Source: Streptococcus sp. (GTDB taxonomy: Bacteria > Bacillota > Bacilli > Lactobacillales > Streptococcaceae). Taken from it: a DNA stretch of 64,000 bases. The notes below the pieces were generated by a model, which had not been told where the DNA came from, did no database searches, and saw only the letters and a list, made by a program, of their open reading frames with translations. Positions 26,857-37,049 of the stretch are shown one piece after another. The position numbers and the translations under genes were made by a program. The number at the start of each line of letters is the position of its first letter. Positions within the stretch are counted from its first letter, which is position 1. The stretch is from the NCBI GenBank assembly GCA_030527925.1, contig JAUMZW010000003.1, positions 98,795-162,794 of the forward strand. The letters are read 5' to 3'.

Positions 26857-27604
26857 AAAATTCTCCATTTTGATAATAATAATGATAATTTTGTTTGATA
26901 TAAAGGCCACTCAAACGATGTGTGCTGATTAATGATGTTACCTCTGACTCAGGACAAGCCAATAAGGCAGTAGCCCAAACATCTACTATTGAGATATCCT
27001 CACCTACAACTGTGACTTGCTCTATCCTGCTTTGATTTTGTTTGATATGCTGACCACGTTTTGCAAAACCAGATGTTGCTACTGCACCTTTTGTTAAGCG
27101 ATAATGAGCAAGTAGTTGCTTCAAGTCATATGGATTTTCAATCCCTATATCCCACACAAAAGAACTCCCAAAACGAGTATCAAACTGCATATCACCACCA
27201 CCATTTAAACAGACTCCTTCAATGAAAGGATGTTCAAATAAAGGAAGTAATAATTCTTTAAATAACTTTCCTATCGCCCATCCTTTCACAAAACCTGTAG
27301 GATTAAAACCACAATCAAAATACGGATTGAAATACCCACCACTTTCTTTTTGTGCTGCAATTGTACGAGTATAAACTTCCTGAAACTCTCGATCTAGTAT
27401 GACAGATAAATTTCCGGCTCGAAATTGGCTTACCAAGGACTCCTTTCGAAACACTGAAAATTTTTCTTCAATTTGGTCTAACCTAACCTTTAATTTCTGG
27501 ACTAGTTGAACAATGATTTTCTCTGCCTGTTCTGTGTCACTTACCGCCAAACTTATGGTATATGGAAGCGTCATGGCTTCTACTGTTTTACTTATGATTT
27601 TCAT
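26831..27604 (-). CDS. apbE: FAD:protein FMN transferase
   Basis: ApbE attaches FMN from FAD to a Thr/Ser of a target protein. The 257 residues carry the family motifs in order: GGYFNPYFD, FNPTGFVKGWAIG, GVCLNGGGDMQ, WDIGIENP, VATSGFAKRG and SIVDVWATALL with the metal-binding Asp. Unlike most surface-acting ApbE proteins, it has no signal peptide or lipobox. The ATG shares one base with the stop of the FMN-binding-protein gene (TAATG), so enzyme and substrate are translationally coupled. The substrate is almost certainly that upstream protein, with its SGAT motif. Confidence 0.93.
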   Translation of the reverse strand: MKIISKTVEAMTLPYTISLAVSDTEQAEKIIVQLVQKLKVRLDQIEEKFSVFRKESLVSQFRAGNLSVILDREFQEVYTRTIAAQKESGGYFNPYFDCGFNPTGFVKGWAIGKLFKELLLPLFEHPFIEGVCLNGGGDMQFDTRFGSSFVWDIGIENPYDLKQLLAHYRLTKGAVATSGFAKRGQHIKQNQSRIEQVTVVGEDISIVDVWATALLACPESEVTSLISTHRLSGLYIKQNYHYYYQNGEFYEKNKSSV

Positions 27605-28071
27605 TAACTTTCTGCCTGGTTTAGTGCATCTTGTAAAGAACCTGTAAATCCTCTATATGCCTCTGTTGCTCCTGATATTTGATTAACATTTGCAGATTGA
27701 TTCTCTATAGCTTTGGCAGTATAGGTCGGTAATGAGCTGCTGTTAATTTGTTCTGAACGACTATTTTCATTGGGATATTCCAAGATATCAATTGCAGTCA
27801 TTTTACCAGCGGAAACTGTCATTTGTACTTGATAATCTCCCCTATCTGTTGAAACAACCGCTCCAGTATAAGTGCCATCTTTTAAAGTCTGAGAACTTTC
27901 TTGTGTAGATTCTTTTGTTGTATCACTTGATGAATGGGAGGTGCTATTTTTAACATTGTTCGCTGACTTTAATGAACTGACCTCCTTTTGTTGAAAAAAG
28001 ATAAGATAGCCACTTAAGATAGCTGCCACACTCGCACAAATAGCAATAAATGATTCAATTAGTCTTTTCAT
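27604..28071 (-). CDS. Membrane-anchored FMN-binding domain protein (flavinylation target)
   Basis: A 155-residue protein: one N-terminal membrane helix (about residues 7-27), a Ser/Thr-rich linker (about 36-65) and an FMN-binding domain. It contains DGTYTGAV and, near the end, QISGATEAYRGF; SGAT fits the consensus [S/T]GA[S/T] whose last residue ApbE flavinylates. The domain should face the outside and carry covalent FMN as a one-electron carrier. First gene of the operon with apbE, the flavocytochrome and its reduced paralogue. TTGGAGATATT precedes the ATG. Confidence 0.9.
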   Translation of the reverse strand: MKRLIESFIAICASVAAILSGYLIFFQQKEVSSLKSANNVKNSTSHSSSDTTKESTQESSQTLKDGTYTGAVVSTDRGDYQVQMTVSAGKMTAIDILEYPNENSRSEQINSSSLPTYTAKAIENQSANVNQISGATEAYRGFTGSLQDALNQAES

Positions 28072-28275
28072 TTTAATATCTCCAACTAGTGATTTTTAGA
28101 TTACTCTTTTATAGCAATTATCGCTTAAATGAATCTTAAAACAAGACCCCTTTATTTATTATGACAAAAAGATAAAATCAAGGAAAATTAAGTTTTTTGA
28201 AAGGTTGATGCGTTTTAATGATAAGAACATCTGATAAGTACTATTAGATAGGAGAAATAGTAAGGAAACTAAACA

Positions 28276-30324
28276 ATGACTCAATTTTCATCATCAACCC
28301 ATAAAAGAATCGAACGTTATGGCATTAAAAAATCTTCGAAATGGAAATCAGCAGGGTCTGTTCTCATTGGAGCACTTGCTTTATCAACGACATTACTAAC
28401 TGGAACAAACTTTGTATCAGCTGATGAAACAACTGATAGCTCAGATACAACGACCGTAACAGCTGAAACTAGCACTAACAGTACTGACCAAAACACATCA
28501 GATACAAGTAATTCCAGTACTTCTGATACATCTACAACAACATCATCTACAGGTGAATCTGATTCAACTAATGAAGGCACAACAATCAGTTTTGATGGAA
28601 CATCTGCCACAAGTTCTTCAGCAGATGGTGTAACTATAAACAATTCAGTTATCACGATTACAAAATCAGGAACATACACTTTAACAGGGAATGGAACAAG
28701 CCATACAATTACTGTTGATGCCAGTGTAGCTGATGCCGTCACCCTAAATTTAGATAATCTTAATCTTACTGATTCCAATATCTTATCAGAATCAACAGGT
28801 GACTTAACACTCAATGTCATTTCAGATAGTAGCATTGCATCAAGTTCTAATAATAGCGTTGAGGCGGCAGGAAACTTAAATATTAACAGTACAACAGGTG
28901 CTAGTTTAGACATATCAAGTACTAGTAAACACGCTATCAAAGCTGATAATCTTGATGTGTCAACTATTGATTTGACACTTTCTTCTACTAGTAAAGATGG
29001 AATAAATGCAACTTCAAACGTAAGTGTTAACCAGTCAACTCTTACTATAAATGCAGGTGATGATGGCATTCAGGTAGAAGATGATACTGATGTCAATAGT
29101 GGTGATTTGACAATCAATAACTCAACACTCACTATAACAGCAGCCGATAAAGGAATTACTGCTAGTGATGAACTTAATATATCTGGTAATTCAGCAGTAA
29201 CTATTACTGCTAGTGATGAGGGATTAGAAGGACGATACGTCAATCTTACAGGTGGAACAATCGCCATTACAGCAGGTGATGATGGGATTAATGCAACAGA
29301 ATGGACCACAAAAGAAAGTGCTGATACTAGTCATTTAATCAATTCTACATCTGATCTTGAACATGAGGTAGCCATTGTCGTAGATGGTGCTTCTGTTACA
29401 ATTGTAGCTGATGGAGATGGGATTGATAGTAATGGAAATGTCGCTATCAATTCAGGATACCTCTATGTTACTCAAACAAGCGTTGATAATGCTGCTATTG
29501 ATTATGATGGCACAGGAACCATCAAAGGTGGAACAGTATGGGCTATCGGGAATCAAGGTATGGCTCAAGCCTTTACCACAGGATCAAGCCAATCCTATAT
29601 CATTGCCAATATCAGTGGAAGTGCTGGAGATACCATTACCGTAACTGATGAATCAGGCAATGTTATTGCCACTACTACTGCAACTACTGCATTTGGTAAC
29701 ATCGTGTTTAGTACAGAAGAACTCGAATCCAATAAAACTTATACTATTACAACATCTAGCGGTACATCTACAACTGCAACTGCTACAACCGAAACAAGTA
29801 CAACAGGCTTTAATCCTGGTCAAATGGGTAGTTTTGGTGGCCAAATGGGGACTCCTCCCAATATGACAACTAACAATCAAAACAACACAGACTTCACCAA
29901 TCGCCCAACACCACCAGAATTTTCACAAAATACAACTACCAATAACACTACGACAAATACAACAAGTGATACCGACTCAACATCAAACAACTCTAACTCT
30001 ACTACTAAAACTGACAACAGAAAAAAAGATAGTTCAACTAACAACTCTAACTCTGCTAGTAAAACTGATGACAGTAAAAAAGATAGTTCAAGCAATAACT
30101 CTAACTCTACTAGTAAAACTGATAACAGTAAAAAAGATGGTTCAAGCAACAACTCTAATTCTACTAGTAAGACTGATAACAGTAAGAATACTGCCTCAAG
30201 TAAAAGTCGTACACTACCAGAAACAGGTACTGAAAAATCTATTGGATTAATGGCAGCAGGTGGCTCAATCCTTGCTCTATCTTTAGCACTTAAAATGGCA
30301 AAACAAAGATTTAATAAAAAATAA
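28276..30324 (+). CDS. LPXTG surface protein with DUF4353-like carbohydrate-binding domain
   Basis: A 682-residue wall-anchored protein. It has an N-terminal signal (helix about 24-46, then ADE), a Thr/Ser-rich stretch to about 100, and a long beta-rich domain with repeated AGDDGI / AADKGI / ASDEGL / DGDGIDSNG turns. This resembles the carbohydrate-binding DUF4353 family. It is followed by a Gly/Met/Pro segment with GQMGSFGGQMG and a spacer of four KTDNSKKDSSSNNSNS-type repeats. LPETG, a hydrophobic helix and KQRFNKK close it. AAGGAAACTAAACA precedes the ATG. It is divergent from the redox operon and may serve with it, but no redox cofactor motif is visible. The ligand is unknown. Confidence 0.82.
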   Translation: MTQFSSSTHKRIERYGIKKSSKWKSAGSVLIGALALSTTLLTGTNFVSADETTDSSDTTTVTAETSTNSTDQNTSDTSNSSTSDTSTTTSSTGESDSTNEGTTISFDGTSATSSSADGVTINNSVITITKSGTYTLTGNGTSHTITVDASVADAVTLNLDNLNLTDSNILSESTGDLTLNVISDSSIASSSNNSVEAAGNLNINSTTGASLDISSTSKHAIKADNLDVSTIDLTLSSTSKDGINATSNVSVNQSTLTINAGDDGIQVEDDTDVNSGDLTINNSTLTITAADKGITASDELNISGNSAVTITASDEGLEGRYVNLTGGTIAITAGDDGINATEWTTKESADTSHLINSTSDLEHEVAIVVDGASVTIVADGDGIDSNGNVAINSGYLYVTQTSVDNAAIDYDGTGTIKGGTVWAIGNQGMAQAFTTGSSQSYIIANISGSAGDTITVTDESGNVIATTTATTAFGNIVFSTEELESNKTYTITTSSGTSTTATATTETSTTGFNPGQMGSFGGQMGTPPNMTTNNQNNTDFTNRPTPPEFSQNTTTNNTTTNTTSDTDSTSNNSNSTTKTDNRKKDSSTNNSNSASKTDDSKKDSSSNNSNSTSKTDNSKKDGSSNNSNSTSKTDNSKNTASSKSRTLPETGTEKSIGLMAAGGSILALSLALKMAKQRFNKK

Positions 30325-30380
30325 ATAAAAAACTTATTATTCCTATTATAGTAATAGAGATAATAAGTTTTTATTTTTTC
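30325..30380. terminator. Bidirectional terminator between convergent genes
   Basis: Imperfect inverted repeat AAAACTTATTAT ... ATAATAAGTTTT with flanking A and T runs between the rightward LPXTG gene and the leftward glpF. Confidence 0.75.
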
Positions 30381-30385
30381 AATTC

Positions 30386-31090
30386 TTAAAAGAGTCCTGC
30401 AACAATAACTGCTAAAATAGCACCTACAATAGGCCCAAGTACTGGAATCCAAGCATAAGACCAATCAGAATCTCCCTTATTTTTTAATGGAAGAAAATGG
30501 TGAACAAGTCGTGGACCTAGGTCACGTGCTGGATTAATGGCATATCCTGTTGTTCCACCAAGTGATAAACCAATTCCAACAACCAGTGTACCTACACATA
30601 ATGTTCCTAGACCTGCGGGCATATCGTATAAACCAAACGATATAATAGCTAATACTAAAACAAAAGTACCTAACATTTCACTAATAAAATTAGAAGTAGT
30701 GTCTCTCAATGCTGGACCAGTTGCAAATGTCCCCAAAATATCTGATGGATTTTCTGTTGCTTCATAATGTGGTTTATACATAAGATAAACCAAGTAGGTA
30801 CCTAACATTGCCCCTGCAAACTGAGCAACTATATAAGGGATAATACTTGCGAACCCTAAATCACCCTTAATAGCCATCGCAATCGTTACAGCAGGATTAA
30901 GATGAGCTGGACCTAGTTTCCCAGAAATAAATGCCGCAATTGCGACAGCAATCCCCCAACCAGATGTAATAACAATCCAACCTGCATTATTATTTTTTGT
31001 TTTTGACAAAACAACCCCTGCAACAACACCATTTCCCAGTAGTAACAAGATAGCTGTTCCTAAAAATTCGCCTAAAACCTCACGAAACAT
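30386..31090 (-). CDS. glpF: Glycerol uptake facilitator (aquaglyceroporin)
   Basis: Channel for glycerol entry. The 234-residue protein has six spans and the two half-helix signatures HLNPAVT and INPARDLG; the Asp after the second NPAR is typical of glycerol-conducting members rather than water-only aquaporins. AGGAGGATATT precedes the ATG. Third gene of the leftward glpK-glpO-glpF operon, 9 bp after glpO. Supplies substrate for GlpK. Confidence 0.94.
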   Translation of the reverse strand: MFREVLGEFLGTAILLLLGNGVVAGVVLSKTKNNNAGWIVITSGWGIAVAIAAFISGKLGPAHLNPAVTIAMAIKGDLGFASIIPYIVAQFAGAMLGTYLVYLMYKPHYEATENPSDILGTFATGPALRDTTSNFISEMLGTFVLVLAIISFGLYDMPAGLGTLCVGTLVVGIGLSLGGTTGYAINPARDLGPRLVHHFLPLKNKGDSDWSYAWIPVLGPIVGAILAVIVAGLF

Positions 31091-31099
31091 AATATCCTC

Positions 31100-32920
31100 C
31101 TATTTTAAATCTGATAAATCATTCTTAGCTAGGGTTTCACGTAACTCTTCTTCTGCAGTTGCTTTTTCAGCATCTGACCAAGAATAATATGAAGTCATTT
31201 CTCTAATTACCGGAGCAACCATATCATCTAGACTATCACGCATAAAGAGCATGTGATTGGTACGTCTCAAGAAGAAATCAGAGGGACGTAAAGCTAACTC
31301 GTAACGCATCGCATAGTATAATGACAAGGTTTCAGCTAAGCTCAATCCCTCAGCAGCCTTAACTTCTCTAGCTAAAGCAAACACTTGTGGTGCGTTTGAA
31401 CCATATAAATTGGCAAGATATGTTGCTTCTTCTAGTGTTAGACCAGATAATACACCCAGTTGGGCATATGCTTCAATCTCAGCATCAACATTGGCTGGAT
31501 TAATTTCACCACCTGAAACAGGATATGTTTTTGAGTTAATCAATTTGAAATGACGGTCAAACTCTTCTTCAAGAATACTAATAATTTGTTGCATAGCACC
31601 CTCAGCCATCTTACGATAGTCCGTTATTTTACCTCCTGCTAAGGTCAACAAACCATTATCATCTCGTTCAAAACTACTACCACGTGATACTGCAGAAGGG
31701 TCTAGGACTTTTTCAGATGTGCTTGATTCAAGGTGAGTCACAGCTTGTTCAACATCCTCACGTGATTTTTCTTCATTGAGGTATTCTTTAACAGTATCAA
31801 CAAGGTTTTCAAAGCTCTCATCACTAATCTTACCACTATTGCCACCATTATAATCAGAAGCACTATTACCAGATAATAATGGACGAAGTCCAGCCCAACT
31901 ACTTTCAATATCATCAATAGTAAGATGTGCTTCTGGGAAACGATTGTTAACAATACCTAAAAGGTAATCAACATCTTCTTGTGTGACTTGTGGATTAGCC
32001 AAATCTCCTTTATAATCAGTATCTGTCGTTCCAAAATAAGTTTTATTTTCACGTGGGAGAACAAAAATCATGCGACCATCGCCTAAACCTGTATCAAAGT
32101 AAACTGGTTGAGAAACTTTAAGACGACTTGAATCAACAACTAAATGAACTCCTTTAGTTGGACGAAGATGTGAGATTTTCTTGCCTGTATTTGAAAAATT
32201 ACGGATAATGTCACTCCAAGGACCTGTCGTATTGATTACCAGACGTGCACGAATCTCAATAACTTGATCCGTTAATAAATCACGCGCCACAACCCCCACA
32301 ATCTTACCATTTTCAAATAAGAAATCCTCTGCCTTGACATGACTAGCAATGAGAGCACCATCACGATTAGCACGTTTAATATTTTCAATAACCAAGCGTG
32401 CATCATTGTTTCTAAAATCGAGATAAACACCACCACCAACTAAACCTTCTTTTTTCAAGTCTGGTTCACGTTGTAACACTTCCTCAGTTGATAGCACCTT
32501 ATTTGCAGCATCAGTATTACTTACACCTGCTAATAAATCATACAAGTCCATTGCGACTTTTAAACGAAAGAGACTAAATGTCGCTCCTGGTTCATCATAT
32601 ACTGGAAGTAACATCGGATCTGGTTTTGGAATATGTGGGGCAATACGTTGGACAACAGCTCTTTCAGAAACAGTATCAGATACTACCTCAACATCAAACT
32701 GTTTTAAATAGCGTAAACCACCATGAACCAATTTCGTTGAACGGCTACTTGTCCCTTCAGCAAAGTCTTGCATCTCAATAAGACCTGTCTCCAAACCACT
32801 GGCTGCTGCTTGCAGAGCAACCCCCGCACCTGTAATTCCTCCACCTATAATGAGAAGGTCAAGTGTTCTTTCTTGCATTTTTTGCAAGGCTAACTGACGC
32901 GTTTTTTTTGAAAATTCCAT
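31100..32920 (-). CDS. glpO: Alpha-glycerophosphate oxidase
   Basis: Oxidises glycerol-3-phosphate to dihydroxyacetone phosphate with O2, releasing H2O2. The 606 residues begin with the FAD loop LLIIGGGITGAGVALQA and include HGGLRYLKQFDVE and GGKITDYRKMAEG. It also has the extra acidic insert (about 355-420, with NSASDYNGGNSGK and VDTVKEYLNEEK) that separates streptococcal/enterococcal GlpO from GlpD dehydrogenases. In the glpKOF operon, 9 bp after glpK. H2O2 production links it functionally to PerR in this window. Confidence 0.94.
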   Translation of the reverse strand: MEFSKKTRQLALQKMQERTLDLLIIGGGITGAGVALQAAASGLETGLIEMQDFAEGTSSRSTKLVHGGLRYLKQFDVEVVSDTVSERAVVQRIAPHIPKPDPMLLPVYDEPGATFSLFRLKVAMDLYDLLAGVSNTDAANKVLSTEEVLQREPDLKKEGLVGGGVYLDFRNNDARLVIENIKRANRDGALIASHVKAEDFLFENGKIVGVVARDLLTDQVIEIRARLVINTTGPWSDIIRNFSNTGKKISHLRPTKGVHLVVDSSRLKVSQPVYFDTGLGDGRMIFVLPRENKTYFGTTDTDYKGDLANPQVTQEDVDYLLGIVNNRFPEAHLTIDDIESSWAGLRPLLSGNSASDYNGGNSGKISDESFENLVDTVKEYLNEEKSREDVEQAVTHLESSTSEKVLDPSAVSRGSSFERDDNGLLTLAGGKITDYRKMAEGAMQQIISILEEEFDRHFKLINSKTYPVSGGEINPANVDAEIEAYAQLGVLSGLTLEEATYLANLYGSNAPQVFALAREVKAAEGLSLAETLSLYYAMRYELALRPSDFFLRRTNHMLFMRDSLDDMVAPVIREMTSYYSWSDAEKATAEEELRETLAKNDLSDLK

Positions 32921-32929
32921 GATATTCTC

Positions 32930-34542
<1,613 letters not shown>

Positions 34543-34598
34543 AGTTTTTATTGATTTATCAAATCTAGATACTTATTTCATATTATTAAACTATAAAA

Positions 34599-34817
34599 TT
34601 ATCGCATAGCATCTAGAGTTGCATTAATTTTTTTTGTTTCCAATAAATTTATAGTACTAATCACTGATTGATATTGGATATTACCTTTAATCGTTTCAAG
34701 TGTCTGATTCATAGTTTGTTGATTGTACATTACATCACTTCTATGTTTCTCTTCTGCTAATAAATTTGCTGCTTCTTTGAAATTCTCTGCGCGAAACTCA
34801 TTTAAATAGCTGTACAT
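34599..34817 (-). CDS. Small hypothetical protein, possibly a fragment
   Basis: An open frame of 72 codons encoding a hydrophilic, helical peptide (FRAENFKEAANLLAEEKH; INLLETKKINATLDAMR). No ribosome-binding site precedes its ATG, and it starts 20 bp after the lipoprotein stop, so it may be the tail of a larger lost gene rather than an active one. I recognise no family. Its codon use is AT-rich like its neighbours. Confidence 0.4.
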   Translation of the reverse strand: MYSYLNEFRAENFKEAANLLAEEKHRSDVMYNQQTMNQTLETIKGNIQYQSVISTINLLETKKINATLDAMR

Positions 34818-34837
34818 TAAATATAAGTCATTAATTC

Positions 34838-35191
34838 TTATTTTACTTTTTTAAATTCTTTACCATTGAATATATTAGAGCTATCTGAAACTATTTTTAA
34901 CGTATCACCTTTCAACTCATACTTTAGTGTAGCTCCCTTGTCAGTTATTGTTTTTTCTTTTTGATTAATTGCAATATCATCTGTAAAGGAACTAGATGTC
35001 AAACCTAAGGCACTACCCTTAATTGACATTGTTCCTTTATCGCCTTTGATAGTTAATGTTACTTTAGCATCTGTTATGATAGATAGATTCCCCTCATAAA
35101 CATATTTTCCGTTAGTAGATGAACAAGCCGTTAAGACAACAACTGATACTGCTAAAACTAGCATAAACATAATTTTTTTGATGTTTTTCAT
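34838..35191 (-). CDS. Small lipoprotein
   Basis: A 117-residue predicted lipoprotein: positive N-terminus, hydrophobic helix FMLVLAVSVVVL and lipobox LTAC, followed by a small beta-rich domain (KVTLTIKGDKGTMSIKG; KYELKGDTLKIV). Such short domains occur in many streptococcal surface lipoproteins without assigned function. I start it at ATG 35191 because GGAG is 6 nt upstream; the frame runs 12 codons further upstream into IS-derived sequence. The fragment of an IS30 element lies immediately upstream. Confidence 0.75.
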   Translation of the reverse strand: MKNIKKIMFMLVLAVSVVVLTACSSTNGKYVYEGNLSIITDAKVTLTIKGDKGTMSIKGSALGLTSSSFTDDIAINQKEKTITDKGATLKYELKGDTLKIVSDSSNIFNGKEFKKVK

Positions 35192-35221
35192 AAAATTCTC
35201 CATATAAATATAATTTTTTAG

Positions 35222-35345
35222 TCGCAACTTGCAATTGCAAGTTAGCCACTAGATAAATTCGCTTAACATCTGATTGGGCGACTTGAAATTGAACATTTTT
35301 CTAGGATAATTGTTCATCCAGTTCTCAATATAAGCCACGAATTGT
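35222..35345 (-). mobile_element. IS30-family 3' fragment
   Basis: Leftward translation gives VAYIENWMNNYPRKMFNFKS then PNQMLSEFI and a stop (35249-35251), the C-terminus of an IS30-type transposase, followed by the IS end GGCTAACTTGCAATTG. It is diverged from the other two IS30 remnants in the window, so probably a different subgroup. It lies directly upstream of the lipoprotein gene. Confidence 0.75.
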
Positions 35346-35367
35346 TTCGTGGTTTTATTTATTCTTA

Positions 35368-35568
35368 TTAGTTTTTTTTTGCCAAACCCATTATAACTAT
35401 TAATGTGCATAAAAAGAATGCATTTAGTAGTCCTTTTGTAGTACTATTAATAAAAGGTTGACCAAAAACATAATAGTTATATGCAGATAACCCCAATCCA
35501 AGTACAGTTATTACTGTAGAAATACAGAGCATAATCAGTAATATTTTCTTTGTTTCATATTTATTCAT
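35368..35568 (-). CDS. Small two-helix membrane protein
   Basis: A 66-residue protein with two predicted membrane helices (ILLIMLCISTVITVLGLGL and LLNAFFLCTLIVIMGLA) joined by a short polar loop containing YYVFGQPFINSTTK. A strong ribosome site AAAGGAG precedes the ATG at 8 nt, which argues that it is real. No family recognised. The preceding IS30 fragment and following promoter remnant place it in the decaying accessory patch. Confidence 0.6.
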   Translation of the reverse strand: MNKYETKKILLIMLCISTVITVLGLGLSAYNYYVFGQPFINSTTKGLLNAFFLCTLIVIMGLAKKN

Positions 35569-36062
35569 GCTATTTTCTCCTTTAATTTATATACTTTTTG
35601 TATTACAATATACTATCTAATAAATCCACTCAACTCCTCTTGAAGTTTAAAAACTGAAACTGTTAAACCTATAATTTCCTTAAATTCCGTTAAATTTGAA
35701 ATGGAGACATCATCTTTTCATATTTGATACTAAGGTCTTATGATTTTTATAGATTTTATAACAATATCTAACACAGCAGATATTTCTTCATTATATTTGT
35801 AAACCCTTTCAATATAATTTGATTATAACTTCAAATAAATGTTCTGTCAATATTGTCAATTAAATTGTACAATAAAATACCTTTCTTTTTATTTTGTGAG
35901 CGTTTCACTTTGTGATGCTATTATATCGAATTTTAAAAATAAAAATCTATCATGATTTTTTAAAGTTAAAAAATCATGATAGAAATGGAAGACTTAAATC
36001 TAAAAGCCTTTAAAAATTATAAATAATTTCATCCATACTTATAAAAAAAGGAATTTATAAGT
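35569..36062. other. Gene-poor remnant region
   Basis: No intact gene. On the leftward strand about 35640-35745 has a coding-like stretch (SNLTEFKEIIGLTVSVF, then KLQEELSGFIR and a stop) without a start, probably the 3' end of a lost gene. 35895-35982 is a diverged copy of the glpK promoter (separate entry). The rest is AT-rich without recognisable content. Confidence 0.5.
35895..35982 (-). promoter_or_regulatory. Orphan promoter resembling that of glpK
   Basis: Leftward: a perfect 17-bp-arm palindrome CTATCATGATTTTTTAA with 2-bp centre (35947-35982), TATAAT (35920-35925) and a cre-like site (35895-35908, TGTGAGCGTTTCAC on the + strand). Element order and spacing match the glpK promoter within 1 bp and the intervening sequence is similar. 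No intact gene follows. Confidence 0.65.
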
Positions 36063-36584
36063 ATGGATGAAATTAAAAGTATACTCTCCTTAACTGTTAT
36101 TTCTGCTATAATTTCAGCTATTATATCAATCTATGTTTCTAAACAAAGTAACGATTCTAGTTTAGACGGAAGTTCAAAATGGCGTGAAAAACTCTTTGAT
36201 GTCGCTTCAAAGCACGAATTAACAATAGATGATGTTCAAAGGGTTAGAGCTTCACTAAGAATGCTACCACATAATGACGAACAAAAATTATATAGCTTCA
36301 ATTGATTTACTAATATTATGATTAAACAAATTGATGAATTTCTAAACAACAAAGATATCTATTTTATAAATCAAGATAATTCAAAAAATTGTACCGCTAA
36401 AATTCTAGAAAAAAAAGAAACTAAAATTGTTCATCTATTTACTAATTTTTTATTGAAGTACCATTTTGAATTTAGAAAAGAACTTGGTCCCAAAGCATTG
36501 TTAAAGGAAAATAAAAACAAACGCCCAAATAATCTTGTTAAAGAAGTATTTACAGAATATTTAAGAATATTAAAATTATTATAA
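36063..36584 (+). pseudogene. Membrane-anchored hypothetical with WREKLFD motif, interrupted by in-frame TGA
   Basis: Codons 1-80 encode an N-terminal membrane helix (ILSLTVISAIISAIISIYV) and a helical domain SKWREKLFDVASKHELTIDD. After YSFN an in-frame TGA (36303-36305) occurs where a Trp would fit, and the same frame continues FTNIMIKQIDEFLNN to KLL at 36584. The uninterrupted product would be about 173 residues. The WREKLFDVASK ... VRASLRMLPH pattern occurs in uncharacterised Firmicutes proteins. AAGGA lies 10 nt before the ATG. Either a nonsense mutant or, less likely, a readthrough case. Confidence 0.65.
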
Positions 36585-36603
36585 ATAATAGGAGATAAAC
36601 TAT

Positions 36604-36978
36604 ATGGAAAATAAAGAGAATAAATTGATACCATGGATAATATTCATTATATACTTTTTTTCCTCAGATTTATTTAAATCAAATCCTCCCCATCTTTTTT
36701 TAAAATTATTAATTATTTGTCTCTTTACAATCATTGGAATTATATTTTCATGTTATCTTTCTCTTAATCAAACTGAAACAAGTAATCTTATTAACGAAAA
36801 TGATCCTAGTATAACATTTAAATAAATACGAACCGCTAGTTCTACTAGCACAATTAAAGAAATTCTAGACGAATTAAATAAAAATAAAGATTGTAAAAAC
36901 TTATGTGAACTATTATCTAATTTAAATAATGAAATAACAAAACTTAATAATGTCATTGAAAAAATTGAACAGAAGTAA
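36604..36978 (+). pseudogene. Small membrane protein gene interrupted by in-frame TAA
   Basis: The first 73 codons encode two hydrophobic helices (LIPWIIFIIYFF and LLIICLFTIIGIIFSCYL) and then SITFK with TAA (36823-36825). The same frame continues IRTASSTSTIKEILDELNKN, then a helical, coiled-coil-like tail ending IEKIEQK with TAA at 36976-36978. The restored product would be about 123 residues. TAGGAGATAAACTAT precedes the ATG, and the gene follows the previous broken gene by 19 bp, so the two formed an operon. Function unknown. Confidence 0.6.
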
Positions 36979-37009
36979 TATCTTTTTAAATTATATTTTC
37001 ACTTTCATC

Positions 37010-37045
37010 AAAAAGCACAGTATAATCCTCATACTGTGCTTTTCT
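37010..37045. terminator. Bidirectional terminator between convergent pseudogenes
   Basis: A 13-bp perfect stem AAAAGCACAGTAT (37011-37023) with its complement (37031-37043) and 7-nt loop, T-rich on both sides. Confidence 0.8.
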
Positions 37046-37049
37046 CTCT

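Noticed and set aside
28317..29309. Long leftward frames opposite the LPXTG protein gene (250 and 79 codons)
   Set aside because: The rightward gene has signal peptide, LPETG and ribosome site; the antisense frames come from its Ser/Thr/Asp codon bias.
36303..36305. In-frame TGA read as Trp (altered genetic code or recoding)
   Set aside because: TGA is used as an ordinary stop in many genes here (e.g. cas1, cas9, csn2), and nearby broken genes also carry TAA, so mutation is the simpler reading.
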